Assembly: GCA_964590195.1 (NCBI GenBank)
Contig: CAZPWJ010000007.1
Location: forward strand, 1-64,000
DNA: 64,000 nt
DNA from: GCA-2731375 sp964590195
Lineage (GTDB): Bacteria; Pseudomonadota; Alphaproteobacteria; GCA-2731375
Direction of reading: 5' to 3'
Shown: positions 34,671-42,855 of the stretch, in pieces
How the letters are laid out: each line of letters starts with the position of its first letter
How positions within the stretch are numbered: the first letter of the stretch is position 1
Program-made: the position numbers and the translations under genes
The notes under the pieces: model-generated
Told to the model about the DNA's origin: nothing
The model's database searches: none
The model's input: only the letters and a program-made list of their open reading frames with translations

Positions 34671-34714
34671 CATCGCGGCGGCAAGTGCACGCTTATGCAT
34701 CTTGCGCTGCATAC

Positions 34715-34824
34715 CGTCATCCTTGGGCGCAGCGCAGCGAAGACCCCCGGTACTTCAATGGGATCCAGGGCCGCAAGCTCATGTCTTTATTGCCCTAGAT
34801 TACCGGGTCAAGCCCGGCAATGAC
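34715..34824. repeat. Dispersed intergenic repeat, copy 2 (inverted)
   Basis: Read on the minus strand this block begins GTCATTGCCGGGCTTGACCC and ends with GCTGCGCCCAAGGATGACG. It is a diverged inverted copy of the repeat at 30774-30871, with different bases in the middle. It fills most of the interval between tetR and the P450 gene. Confidence 0.8.
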
Positions 34825-34855
34825 CCAAAAGGCCGCGTGTCGTGCAATCCGACGC

Positions 34856-36115
34856 TTATGTGATGCGCACGGGCAGGTGTTTGATGCCGCGGATGAAGTT
34901 GGAATAAATCCGCTCCGGCTGGCCGGTGATCTCGAATTGCAGATCACGCTTCAGAATTTCCTGCCAAAGGATCTGCAGTTGCAGCTCGGCCAGGCGGTCG
35001 CCGACGCAACGGTGTATACCGGCGCCAAAGGCCAGATGGCGGCGCGATTTCGTCCGTTGGATATCAAATACATCCGGGGCCTCGATGGCGTCCTCGTCCC
35101 AGTTGCCGGAGACGTACCACATGACCACCCGGTCGCCCTTGGCGATACGCTTGCCGGCAAGTTCCGCATCCTTCAGGGCGGTGCGGCGCATGTGAATGAT
35201 GGCGGACTGATAGCGGACAATTTCGGGTACCAGGGTCTTGATCAGGCCGTGATCGGCGCGCAGGGCGGCGAATTGATCGGGATTGTCGCACAGCGCCATG
35301 AGGCCGCCCGACATGGAATTGCGCGTGGTGTCGTTGCCGCCGACGATGAGCAGGACAGAATTGGCGATCAGGTCCATGTGGTCCATGTCCTTGGTGTCCT
35401 GGCCTTGCGCCAGCATGGAAATCAGGTCAAACCCAGGTTCTCCCCCATCTTCTATCTGGGCCCGCTCCCGCCATAACTGGGCGATATATGCGCCCATTTC
35501 CTTGAACACCTCCATGCGTTCCTCGTCCGAGCGGACGGGCGCATCCGGTGCGTCGAAATTGGCCGTGGCCACATCCGACCAATAGGTCAGCAGGCGCCGG
35601 TCTTCCCAGGGAAAGTCGAACAGGGTCGCCAGCATCATCGTGGTCAGCTCAATGGAAACCTTCTCGACCCAGTCAAAGGTCTCGTTGCGGGGCAGGGAAT
35701 CCAGCACCATTTCGGTGCGTTCGCGGATCAAGGCTTCCATATTCCGCAAATTGCCCGGCGCAACGATGGGCGCGACGACCTTTCGTTGCTGTGTATGGCT
35801 GGGCGGATCCATGGCGATGAAGCTTGCCATCTCCTTGCCGAACGGATTGTCCCGGATCGTTATGCCGCCCAGGTGCGAGGCCGAGGAATAGGTCTCGTGA
35901 TCCAGTTCCACTTTCATGATGTCGTCGTACTTGGTTACCGACCAATAGGGGCCGAACTCGCTGTCGGCGCAGTAGTGCACCGGGTCTTCCAGGCGCAGGC
36001 GCCTGAAGTAGCCGCGAAAGTTATCCTGTTGATAAATTCCCGGATCGCTGACGTCGATCCGGGAAAGCGCCAGGCCGTTGATCTCGTCGTCCGATAATTT
36101 GCCGGTCTGCCCCAT
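34856..36115 (-). CDS. Cytochrome P450
   Basis: The 419-residue soluble haem monooxygenase has the I-helix oxygen-activation motif LLIVGGNDTTRNSMSG, the ExxR pair in VPEIVRYQ, and the haem loop FGAGIHRCVGDRLAE with Cys370 as iron ligand. The style is that of bacterial class I P450s acting on terpenes, alkanes or sterols. No ferredoxin or reductase gene is adjacent. GGGGG precedes the ATG region. The substrate is unknown. Confidence 0.92.
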   Translation of the reverse strand: MGQTGKLSDDEINGLALSRIDVSDPGIYQQDNFRGYFRRLRLEDPVHYCADSEFGPYWSVTKYDDIMKVELDHETYSSASHLGGITIRDNPFGKEMASFIAMDPPSHTQQRKVVAPIVAPGNLRNMEALIRERTEMVLDSLPRNETFDWVEKVSIELTTMMLATLFDFPWEDRRLLTYWSDVATANFDAPDAPVRSDEERMEVFKEMGAYIAQLWRERAQIEDGGEPGFDLISMLAQGQDTKDMDHMDLIANSVLLIVGGNDTTRNSMSGGLMALCDNPDQFAALRADHGLIKTLVPEIVRYQSAIIHMRRTALKDAELAGKRIAKGDRVVMWYVSGNWDEDAIEAPDVFDIQRTKSRRHLAFGAGIHRCVGDRLAELQLQILWQEILKRDLQFEITGQPERIYSNFIRGIKHLPVRIT

Positions 36116-36176
36116 CGAAAAGTCCCCCCATATAAGTCAGCGGGCAGATGAGCAGAAAAACGGGGGTGATGGCAAC

Positions 36177-36836
36177 TTATTCGTGGACCGATTCTTTCGG
36201 CCGCATGGGATCGGTCAGGACGAACAATTTCGGGTCCAGCTTTTGGTTGACGCGGATATCGGTCAGCGACAACGCCGTGACGCCGCCCTGGGCATCCTTG
36301 ATCTTCCATTGCCGTAGCAACAACGGCGGTTCGGTGAAGGTGACGCCCATCCAGCCCTCGTCGGGCAATTCCCGGTCAATGATCTTCAGGCGCAGGACGC
36401 CAAGGCCTTCTTCTATCTCCACCACCTCGACCTGCTTGCGCAGGTTCACCGGCTCGTCGACCAGGACGCCCAGGGGTGTTTCATACAACGGAAAGCGGTT
36501 TATCTGCTCCAACTCCCAGTCATGCAGCACCAGCCAGACGCCATCGGCGACCAAAAGCAGCGGTGAGGGGGCGTCGTACTCGAAACGCAGCCGCCCCGGC
36601 CGCCGCATATAGAGTTGCCCGTGCACCACATTGCCGGCGCTGTCGACTTGCAGAAACCGCGCCGACAGGCTCTTGACCCCGTTCAGATAGTCTTCCACCC
36701 GGGCGATCACCGCATCCCGGTCCGTGCTGGTCTTGCTATTCCCGGCGGCAAGGGACGAGCCCAAGGCAAAGGGCATCGCGGCCATGCTTAGAGCGCCGGT
36801 CAAAAGCCGGCGCCGGTTCAGGGTTCCGCCCATCAC
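36177..36836 (-). CDS. lolA: Outer-membrane lipoprotein carrier protein LolA
   Basis: The 219-residue periplasmic chaperone ferries lipoproteins from the inner membrane to the outer membrane. The signal peptide contains NRRRLLTGALSMAA, a twin-arginine-like pattern, and the mature part has VEDYLNGVKSLSARFLQVDSAGNVVHGQLYMRRPGRLRFEYD, diagnostic for LolA. It starts 30 bases after ftsK on the same strand, a common alphaproteobacterial arrangement. Confidence 0.92.
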   Translation of the reverse strand: MMGGTLNRRRLLTGALSMAAMPFALGSSLAAGNSKTSTDRDAVIARVEDYLNGVKSLSARFLQVDSAGNVVHGQLYMRRPGRLRFEYDAPSPLLLVADGVWLVLHDWELEQINRFPLYETPLGVLVDEPVNLRKQVEVVEIEEGLGVLRLKIIDRELPDEGWMGVTFTEPPLLLRQWKIKDAQGGVTALSLTDIRVNQKLDPKLFVLTDPMRPKESVHE

Positions 36837-36866
36837 TGGTGCTTTGTCACTGGCGTCTTGGTCAAG

Positions 36867-39278
36867 TCAGCTGTCCTCGTCGGGGTTGCGCACCAGAATT
36901 TCGCGCTTGCCCACATGGTTGGCGCGGCCGATCACGCCTTCCTGTTCCATCCGGTCGATCAGATCGGCGGCGCGGTTATAGCCGATTTTCAACTGCCGCT
37001 GCAAAAACGAGGTCGAGGCTTTTTGGTTCCGCGCGACCACTTCGACCGCCTGATCGAATAGGGCGTTGCCGCTGTTACCGCCACTGACGCTGCCGTCGGG
37101 CTGAGCGAAGCCTGTTTCGCCGCTCCCGTCCGCATCCTCGGTCACCGCGTCGAGATACTCTGGCCGGCCCTGGCTTTTCAAATGCTTGACCACGGCCTCG
37201 ACTTCATCGTCGCCAACGAAGGGGCCATGTACCCGGCTGATGCGGCCGCCGCCGGCCATGTACAGCATATCGCCCATGCCCAGCAGTTGTTCCGCGCCTT
37301 GCTCGCCCAGAATAGTCCGGCTGTCGACCTTGGCCGTGACCTGGAAGCTGACACGGGTCGGGAAGTTCGCCTTAATGGTGCCGGTGATGACATCCACCGA
37401 GGGCCGTTGCGTCGCCATCATGACATGAATGCCCGCGGCCCGCGCCATTTGCGCCAGGCGTTGTACGGCGGCATCGATTTCCTTGCCCGCGACCATCATC
37501 AGATCGGCCATTTCATCGACGATGACGACGATAAAGGGCATCGGCTCGGTATCGAGCAGTTGATCTTCAAATACCGGCTGGCCGGTTTCGGCGTCAAAGC
37601 CGGTCTGTACCGTGCGTTTCAGCTCTTCGCCGCGCTTGGCCGCTTCGGCGATGCGCTGGTTGTAACCATCGATATTGCGCACGCCCAGACTGGCCATGGC
37701 GCGATAGCGGTTTTCCATCTCGCGGACGGCCCATTTCAGGGCCATGATCGCCTTGCCCGGATCGGTGACCACGGGGGTGAGCAGATGGGGAATGTCGTCA
37801 TAGACGCTCAATTCCAGCATCTTCGGATCGATCATGATCATGCGGCAGCGTTCGGGCGGCAGGCAATACAGCAGCGACAGGATCATGGTGTTAATGGCCA
37901 CGGACTTGCCCGAACCGGTGGTGCCGGCGATCAACAGATGGGGCATCTTGGCCAGATCAACCAGCACCGGCGCGCCGGAGATATCCTTGCCCAAGGCGAG
38001 CGGCAGCATCAGTTTGGATTTTTCGTAGTCCGTGGTTGAAAGCAGCTCGCGCAAATAGACCGTCTCGCGGTCCTGGTTCGGCAGTTCTATGCCGATAGCA
38101 TTGCGCCCCGGCACCACCGCGATACGGACGCTGCGGGCGGACATGGAACGGGCGATATCGTCGGACAGACCCACCACACGCGACGTCTTGGTGCCTGGCG
38201 CCGGCTCCAATTCATACAAGGTGACGACCGGGCCGGGGCGGACCTGTACGATGCGGCCGTGTACGCCATAATCGTCAAGCACGGTTTCCAGCATGCGGGC
38301 GTTCTGTTCCAGGGCGCTTTCGTTGATCGCCCGGCCGCCCCGGGCCTGCTGTTGGCGTTCCGGCGTGGCAAGCAGATGCAGGGCGGGAAGCTGATAATCC
38401 TCGCCCTCGGACAGGGCCAGGGCGGGTTGTTGTTCTTTTTGGGCGCGGCGGCTCTTGCGCACCTTGCGCTTGGGCTTGCTGACCCGGGCCGAGGTTTGTT
38501 CGGGCGCAATTCTGTCGCCAACCTGGATGGTTGGAGCGGACGCTTCCTGCGCTTCGTCTTCGGCCAGCAGGGGCGGTTCACGGCGAAACATGGGATGCGT
38601 CGCGGCCTGGCGGCCTAGACGCTCGGCGGTGGCGGCGGCAAACCGGGCCGCGCCCAGGGTGCGCATAAGGCCGGCGGCGCCCGCTTTCGCCAGGGCCAGC
38701 CATTCGGCAAGATGAATGCCCAGCAGATACAGCAGCATCAGCGTGGCCGTGAGATACAGGGCCGCGATGACCAGGGGCGACTGTGGCGTCAGGCCCAGCA
38801 AGGCCAGCGCCGGCGTCCCGGTCCGTAACAGCCAATCGCCGCCATAGCCGCCCAGGCCGGCGGCCTGCGGCCATTGTTCGGGCGCCGTCACGGAGGCGGC
38901 GCAAGCGGCCGCCAGGAAAAGGCAGGGCAGGCTAAGGAACAGGCGCAGGCCATACCAAGGCAAACCTCGGTGCGAGGCAATCCGCCAGGCCCAGCAGGCC
39001 ATGATGCCAACCACGGCCATGCTGGCGAGGCCCAGGCTTTGCAACAGCAGATCGGCGGCATAGGCCCCAGGTGTGCCCAGCCAGTTGGCCGGCGCGCTGG
39101 CCGTGGCGACGTTCAGGGCGCCGTCGTCGGGATGATAGCTGGCCAGCGCCAATGCCAGGGCCGTGGCCAGGGCGAACAGCACCAATCCGGCGGCTTCCAC
39201 CGCCCGCCGCCGCATGAACGCCGCCGCGCCCGGCGGCAGCAGGGCGATCTTGCGCGGCGTTCCACTATGCTGTGACAT
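36867..39278 (-). CDS. ftsK: DNA translocase FtsK
   Basis: The 803-residue cell-division protein couples septation to chromosome dimer resolution. About residues 28-200 hold four membrane segments, 200-310 a charged linker, and the rest the hexameric motor with Walker A LLIAGTTGSGKSVAINTM and Walker B FIVVIVDEMADLMMV. The C-terminal winged-helix gamma domain (VVARNQKASTSFLQRQLKIGYNRAADLIDRME) reads KOPS sites. The linker is short compared with E. coli FtsK. It is probably co-transcribed with the aminotransferase upstream and lolA downstream. Confidence 0.96.
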   Translation of the reverse strand: MSQHSGTPRKIALLPPGAAAFMRRRAVEAAGLVLFALATALALALASYHPDDGALNVATASAPANWLGTPGAYAADLLLQSLGLASMAVVGIMACWAWRIASHRGLPWYGLRLFLSLPCLFLAAACAASVTAPEQWPQAAGLGGYGGDWLLRTGTPALALLGLTPQSPLVIAALYLTATLMLLYLLGIHLAEWLALAKAGAAGLMRTLGAARFAAATAERLGRQAATHPMFRREPPLLAEDEAQEASAPTIQVGDRIAPEQTSARVSKPKRKVRKSRRAQKEQQPALALSEGEDYQLPALHLLATPERQQQARGGRAINESALEQNARMLETVLDDYGVHGRIVQVRPGPVVTLYELEPAPGTKTSRVVGLSDDIARSMSARSVRIAVVPGRNAIGIELPNQDRETVYLRELLSTTDYEKSKLMLPLALGKDISGAPVLVDLAKMPHLLIAGTTGSGKSVAINTMILSLLYCLPPERCRMIMIDPKMLELSVYDDIPHLLTPVVTDPGKAIMALKWAVREMENRYRAMASLGVRNIDGYNQRIAEAAKRGEELKRTVQTGFDAETGQPVFEDQLLDTEPMPFIVVIVDEMADLMMVAGKEIDAAVQRLAQMARAAGIHVMMATQRPSVDVITGTIKANFPTRVSFQVTAKVDSRTILGEQGAEQLLGMGDMLYMAGGGRISRVHGPFVGDDEVEAVVKHLKSQGRPEYLDAVTEDADGSGETGFAQPDGSVSGGNSGNALFDQAVEVVARNQKASTSFLQRQLKIGYNRAADLIDRMEQEGVIGRANHVGKREILVRNPDEDS

Positions 39279-39320
39279 CTCGATTTTCCCTCAAAAATCC
39301 CGTCATACTCTGTTCCGTAT

Positions 39321-39357
39321 CGTCTCTTACAGCGTCTCTTACAGCGTCTCGTTATAG
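39321..39357. repeat. Short tandem repeat, 12-bp unit
   Basis: CGTCTCTTACAG occurs twice in a row (39321-39344), followed by a diverged third unit CGTCTCGTTATAG that runs into the stop codon of the aminotransferase gene. It lies in the 73-base gap before ftsK. It may be a slippage product of no function. Confidence 0.7.
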
Positions 39358-40539
39358 CGTCTGGGCCATGCGCCCCAAGGCGTCCGCCATTACCGTCTTG
39401 TCATGTACCATGGCGACCCGGATATAGCGGCTGCCGGGGTTTTCTCCGCTGCCGCCATCAGCCGATAAATAGGCGCCGGGCAGAACGCGCAGCGCGGCGC
39501 GCGTCCACAGTTCCACGGTCGCCGCTTCGCCATCGCCCACATCCAGCCAAAGGAAGAAACCGCCCTCGGGGCGGTAAAAGCCAAAGCGGTTGGACAATAT
39601 CCGTTCGGCAATATCGAACTTTTCCACATAGAGGGCCCGGTTGGCCGCCACGTGTTCTTCATCACGCCACAATGCCGCTGCCGCCGCGTAGACGGGCAGG
39701 GGGGATGGGTTGCCGCCATATTCGCTCAAGCGGCGGAACAGGGTCAGCATATCCGGATCGCCCGCCACGAAGCCCGAGCGCAGGCCGGCCACGTTGGAGC
39801 GTTTTGACAGGGAATGGAAAACCAATACACCTGACATATCCCCATCCCGCGCACAGACCTGAAGGGTGCCGGCGGGCGGGACGGTGCCGTTGTAGATTTC
39901 GGCATAGCATTCATCCACCACCAGGGTGAAATCGTATTGCCGCGACAGGGCGACCAGGTTCTCCAGGTATTCCAGGCTGGCCACCGCGCCTTGCGGATTG
40001 CCCGGCGTGCAGAAATAAACCAGCGCCGTCCGCGCCAGAATGTCCTCGTCCAAGGCGGCGAAGTCGGGCAGAAAGCCATTCTCCGCCGTGGCCGAGACAA
40101 ATATCGGTTCGGCCCCCGCCGCGATCGCCGCGCCGGCATAGCATTGATAGAACGGGTTGGGCATCAGCACCGCGGGCTGCTGCCCGGCCTTGCGCGGCGG
40201 CACTGCCATGAAAGCCGTGCGAAACAGCGCCTCCCGCGTGCCGGCGCAGGGGGCGACATGGCGCTCGGGCTCGATCATGCCATCGGGCAGATCATAGCGG
40301 CGGCTCAGCCAATCGGCGACGGCACGGCAAAAATCCGGGGTGCCGGCCACGGGCGGGTATTTGCCGTAAAGGTGGCGGTTGGCATGTAAAATCTCGCCCA
40401 CGAAATCTGGATAGGGATGTTGCGGCTCCCCCAGGCTCAGGGCTACCGGGTCCAGATTCCTGGGCGCCGGCAGGGGATCAAGCAAGCCGCGCAGGCGCTC
40501 GAACGGGTAATCGGGCAAGGCGTCCAGGCGCGGATTCAT
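39352..40539 (-). CDS. Class I/II aminotransferase (DapC-like)
   Basis: The 395-residue PLP enzyme of fold type I starts NPRLDALPDYPFERLRGLLDP. It has SLGEPQHPYPDF, TPGNPQGAVASLEYL, VVDECYAEIYNG and the cofactor lysine in FHSLSKRSNVAGLRSGF. This matches the N-succinyldiaminopimelate aminotransferase (DapC) type used by alphaproteobacteria and actinobacteria for lysine and peptidoglycan synthesis, though annotations vary. A longer frame extends to 40596, but the ATG at 40539 fits the family start. Upstream lies an unusual AT-rich region with DnaA-box-like sites. Confidence 0.88.
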   Translation of the reverse strand: MNPRLDALPDYPFERLRGLLDPLPAPRNLDPVALSLGEPQHPYPDFVGEILHANRHLYGKYPPVAGTPDFCRAVADWLSRRYDLPDGMIEPERHVAPCAGTREALFRTAFMAVPPRKAGQQPAVLMPNPFYQCYAGAAIAAGAEPIFVSATAENGFLPDFAALDEDILARTALVYFCTPGNPQGAVASLEYLENLVALSRQYDFTLVVDECYAEIYNGTVPPAGTLQVCARDGDMSGVLVFHSLSKRSNVAGLRSGFVAGDPDMLTLFRRLSEYGGNPSPLPVYAAAAALWRDEEHVAANRALYVEKFDIAERILSNRFGFYRPEGGFFLWLDVGDGEAATVELWTRAALRVLPGAYLSADGGSGENPGSRYIRVAMVHDKTVMADALGRMAQTL

Positions 40540-40815
40540 AATCCGGCGATGGTGATTGTTGGTCTGGGTTGTCACGGTCCGCGCGCCTGCCTTCAATTGT
40601 TATCCACAGGTGCTGTGGATATGCTGTTAGCGATTCGCAAGGTGATTCGCGAATCGAGAACATAATATAAACGAATAATAGATAATGTAGCTAGCTTTCA
40701 TTGTGTATACAAGGACTTGCGTCGATAACTTATCATTTGATCACAACTGTTGGCGGGCTACGAATCGGCTTTCGCCTTTTGTTCCTGTTGGCCGGTGGTT
40801 TAATGGCAAAAGTAA
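40540..40815. other. AT-rich intergenic region with DnaA-box-like and GANTC sites
   Basis: This interval between amtB and the aminotransferase has no credible gene. A perfect DnaA box, TTATCCACA (40600-40608), faces TGTGGATAT (40614-40622, one mismatch), and TGTGTATAC (40702-40710) is a third near-match. Three GANTC methylation sites lie at 40632, 40644 and 40651, two of them forming the palindrome GATTCGCGAATC. From 40656 to about 40750 the DNA is AT-rich. It could be a DnaA- and methylation-regulated promoter. Confidence 0.55.
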
Positions 40816-40843
40816 GGGCCCGGAGGTTGCGGCCTCCGAGCCC
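40816..40843 (-). terminator. Terminator of the glnK-amtB operon
   Basis: GGGC-C-CGGAGG and CCTCCG-A-GCCC pair in a ten-bp stem with one mismatch around a six-base loop. On the minus strand the stem is followed by TTACTTTT, a modest T-run. It lies 36 bases beyond the amtB stop codon. Confidence 0.75.
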
Positions 40844-40878
40844 ATGGTCCGTGGTCTATATGCTATCGTGGTTTCTGT

Positions 40879-42171
40879 CTAGACGATGCTTTCACCATGC
40901 AGGCTGGTATCCAGACCCTCGCGTTCCTCGTCTTCCGCGACGCGCAGGCCCATGACCGCACCGACCAGCTTGACCAGAATAAAGGTAACGACGGCGCTAT
41001 AGGCGATGGTCACGCCGACGCCGTAAAGCTGCAGGCCGACTTGGCCGGCATTGCCCTCGATCAGGCCCGGCGTGCCGCTGACCGCCTCGGCGGCGAAGAC
41101 ACCGGTCAGAACTGCGCCGATGATGCCGCCGACGCCATGTACGCCAAAGACGTCCAGGGCATCGTCATAGCCCAGTTTCCGTTTTAGCCACATCACGGCG
41201 AAGAAGCAGCCCAGGCCCGCCAGCAGACCCAGGATCAAGGCGCCGCCGGGTAGGACAAAGCCCGCCGCCGGGGTAATGGCGACCAGGCCCGCGATGGCGC
41301 CCGAGGCGATGCCCAGGACCGAGGGTTTGCCCCGGGTCAGCCATTCCGCGAACATCCAGGACAGGGCGGCGGCGGCGGCGGCGATTTGGGTGACCGCCAT
41401 GGCCATGCCGGCCCTGTTGTCGGCGGCCAATTGCGAGCCGGCGTTGAAGCCGAACCAGCCAACCCACAGCAACGAGGCGCCGATGATCGTCAGTACCAGG
41501 TTATGGGGGGCTAGATTTTCACGCCCGTACCCGACCCGCTTGCCCAGCACCAGGCACAGCACCAGGGCCGCGACGCCGCTGTTGATGTGAACCACGGTGC
41601 CGCCGGCGAAATCCAAGACCCCGGCACCGCCCAGGAAGCCGCCGCCGCCCCAGACCCAATGACAGACCGGGGCATAGACCACGATCAGCCAGAGGGCGAG
41701 GAAGACCATCAATGACGAGAATTTAATCCGCTCGGCCACCGCGCCCGTGATCAGGGCCGGGGTGATAATGGCGAAGGTCATCTGAAACATCATGAAAACG
41801 GATTCGGGAATTGTGCCGCTCATGGAATCGACGCCGATCCCCATCAGGAACAACTGGCCCAGATCGCCGACAAAGGGACCTTCGCCGGAAAATGCCAGGC
41901 TATAGCCGATCACCATCCAAATGACGGTGGCCATGCAGCAAACCGCGAAACTTTGCATCAAGGTCGCCAGTACGTTCTTTTTGCGCACCATGCCGCCGTA
42001 AAAGAGGGCGACGCCGGGTACGGTCATCAGCAGCACCAACAGCGACGAGGTCAGCATCCAGGCGGTATCGCCGGAATTCAGCTCGTCCGCCGCCAGGGCT
42101 GGTTCCGAAAAACCGAGCAGAGTAGCAGCAACAAGGCCCGCGGCACCCGCGTGCCGGAGTGATTTAGACAT
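40879..42171 (-). CDS. amtB: Ammonium transporter AmtB
   Basis: The 430-residue ammonium channel begins with a signal peptide (MSKSLRHAGAAGLVAATLLG...ALA) and then eleven hydrophobic segments. Family landmarks are MTVPGVALFYGGMVRKKN, WGGGGFLGGAGVLDFAGGTVVHINSG with the pore His, and DVFGVHGVGGIIGAVLTG with the second pore His. The ATG at 42171 is preferred over the longer frame because AGGAG lies seven bases upstream. It follows glnK by 34 bases, and GlnK is expected to gate it under nitrogen sufficiency. Confidence 0.96.
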   Translation of the reverse strand: MSKSLRHAGAAGLVAATLLGFSEPALAADELNSGDTAWMLTSSLLVLLMTVPGVALFYGGMVRKKNVLATLMQSFAVCCMATVIWMVIGYSLAFSGEGPFVGDLGQLFLMGIGVDSMSGTIPESVFMMFQMTFAIITPALITGAVAERIKFSSLMVFLALWLIVVYAPVCHWVWGGGGFLGGAGVLDFAGGTVVHINSGVAALVLCLVLGKRVGYGRENLAPHNLVLTIIGASLLWVGWFGFNAGSQLAADNRAGMAMAVTQIAAAAAALSWMFAEWLTRGKPSVLGIASGAIAGLVAITPAAGFVLPGGALILGLLAGLGCFFAVMWLKRKLGYDDALDVFGVHGVGGIIGAVLTGVFAAEAVSGTPGLIEGNAGQVGLQLYGVGVTIAYSAVVTFILVKLVGAVMGLRVAEDEEREGLDTSLHGESIV

Positions 42172-42205
42172 GAACATTCTCCTGATTGGATCGTTATTTA
42201 CAAAA

Positions 42206-42544
42206 TTAGAGGGCATCGGAGCCGCTCTCGCCGGTGCGGATACGGACCGCCGTGCCCAGATCCCAGACGAACAATTTGCCGTCGCCGATCTGTCCTGTTT
42301 GTGCCGTGGCGGCGATGGTTTCCATCACCCGGTCAACCATCTCGTCCGAAACCGCCAATTCCAGTTTCAGTTTGGGCAGATAGTTCACTTCGTATTCGGC
42401 GCCCCGGTAGATTTCCGTATGGCCCTTTTGCCGTCCAAAGCCCCGGACCTCGGTCACCGTCACGCCCTGAACCCCCAGTTCGGTCAGGGAATCGCGAACT
42501 TCGTCCAATTTGAACGGCTTGATTACCGCCATCACCATCTTCAT
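42206..42544 (-). CDS. glnK: Nitrogen regulatory protein P-II (GlnK)
   Basis: The 112-residue trimeric signal protein binds ATP/ADP and 2-oxoglutarate. It has KLDEVRDSLTELGVQGVTVTEVRGFGRQKGHTEIYRGAEY, with the uridylylation Tyr51 in the T-loop, and the C-terminal GDGKLFVWDLGTAVRIRTGE. Linkage to amtB makes GlnK the best name rather than GlnB. A sigma-54 promoter (42611-42627) lies 67 bases upstream, so expression should depend on NtrC and rise under nitrogen limitation. Confidence 0.95.
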   Translation of the reverse strand: MKMVMAVIKPFKLDEVRDSLTELGVQGVTVTEVRGFGRQKGHTEIYRGAEYEVNYLPKLKLELAVSDEMVDRVMETIAATAQTGQIGDGKLFVWDLGTAVRIRTGESGSDAL

Positions 42545-42855
42545 CGGGTACGCTCCTGTTGAATTTCTAAGCCTAGCGAGGCAATAGCTTGCCTTGACAC
42601 ATGACTCCTATCCAAGAACCGTGCCGGTTTTCGGGCGGGTCTCATAAGGTGTTGAAAATAAAAGGAAAGAAAATTTCTACTGGGTGTGCCGCCATATATT
42701 CCACCGATCTGACCGCTGCGAAATGGCCAAAAAATAGGCAAAGACGGAAATATGCCAATTAATTAGGCGAAAAATTCTGGGCTCTTGAGAAGGAAAGTTA
42801 AGTTGTCGATTATAAAAATCTTGACCGTAATAGTTGTGTATCGCAAGCTGCGGCG
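42545..42855. other. Divergent regulatory interval between glnK and dprA
   Basis: These 311 bases contain the sigma-54 promoter of glnK at 42611-42627 and a more AT-rich stretch (about 42650-42850) that would hold activator sites and the dprA promoter. No clear NtrC dyad, RNA gene or reading frame of note could be seen. Confidence 0.5.
42611..42627 (-). promoter_or_regulatory. Sigma-54 (RpoN) promoter of glnK-amtB
   Basis: On the minus strand the site reads CCGGCACGGTTCTTGGA. Against the consensus YTGGCACGNNNNTTGCW it keeps the -24 GG, the CACG, the four-base spacing and the TTG, with two mismatches. Its place ahead of glnK-amtB, a classic NtrC target, supports it. Confidence 0.75.

Noticed and set aside
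36177..36836. Tat-dependent export of LolA
   Set aside because: The signal has an RRR run, but the hydrophobic core and residues after it do not clearly favour Tat over Sec, so no export route is claimed.
40540..40878. Chromosomal origin of replication
   Set aside because: Only one perfect DnaA box and two near-matches are present, and neighbours (amtB, aminotransferase, ftsK) are not the usual oriC genes. It is kept as a regulatory-region finding instead.
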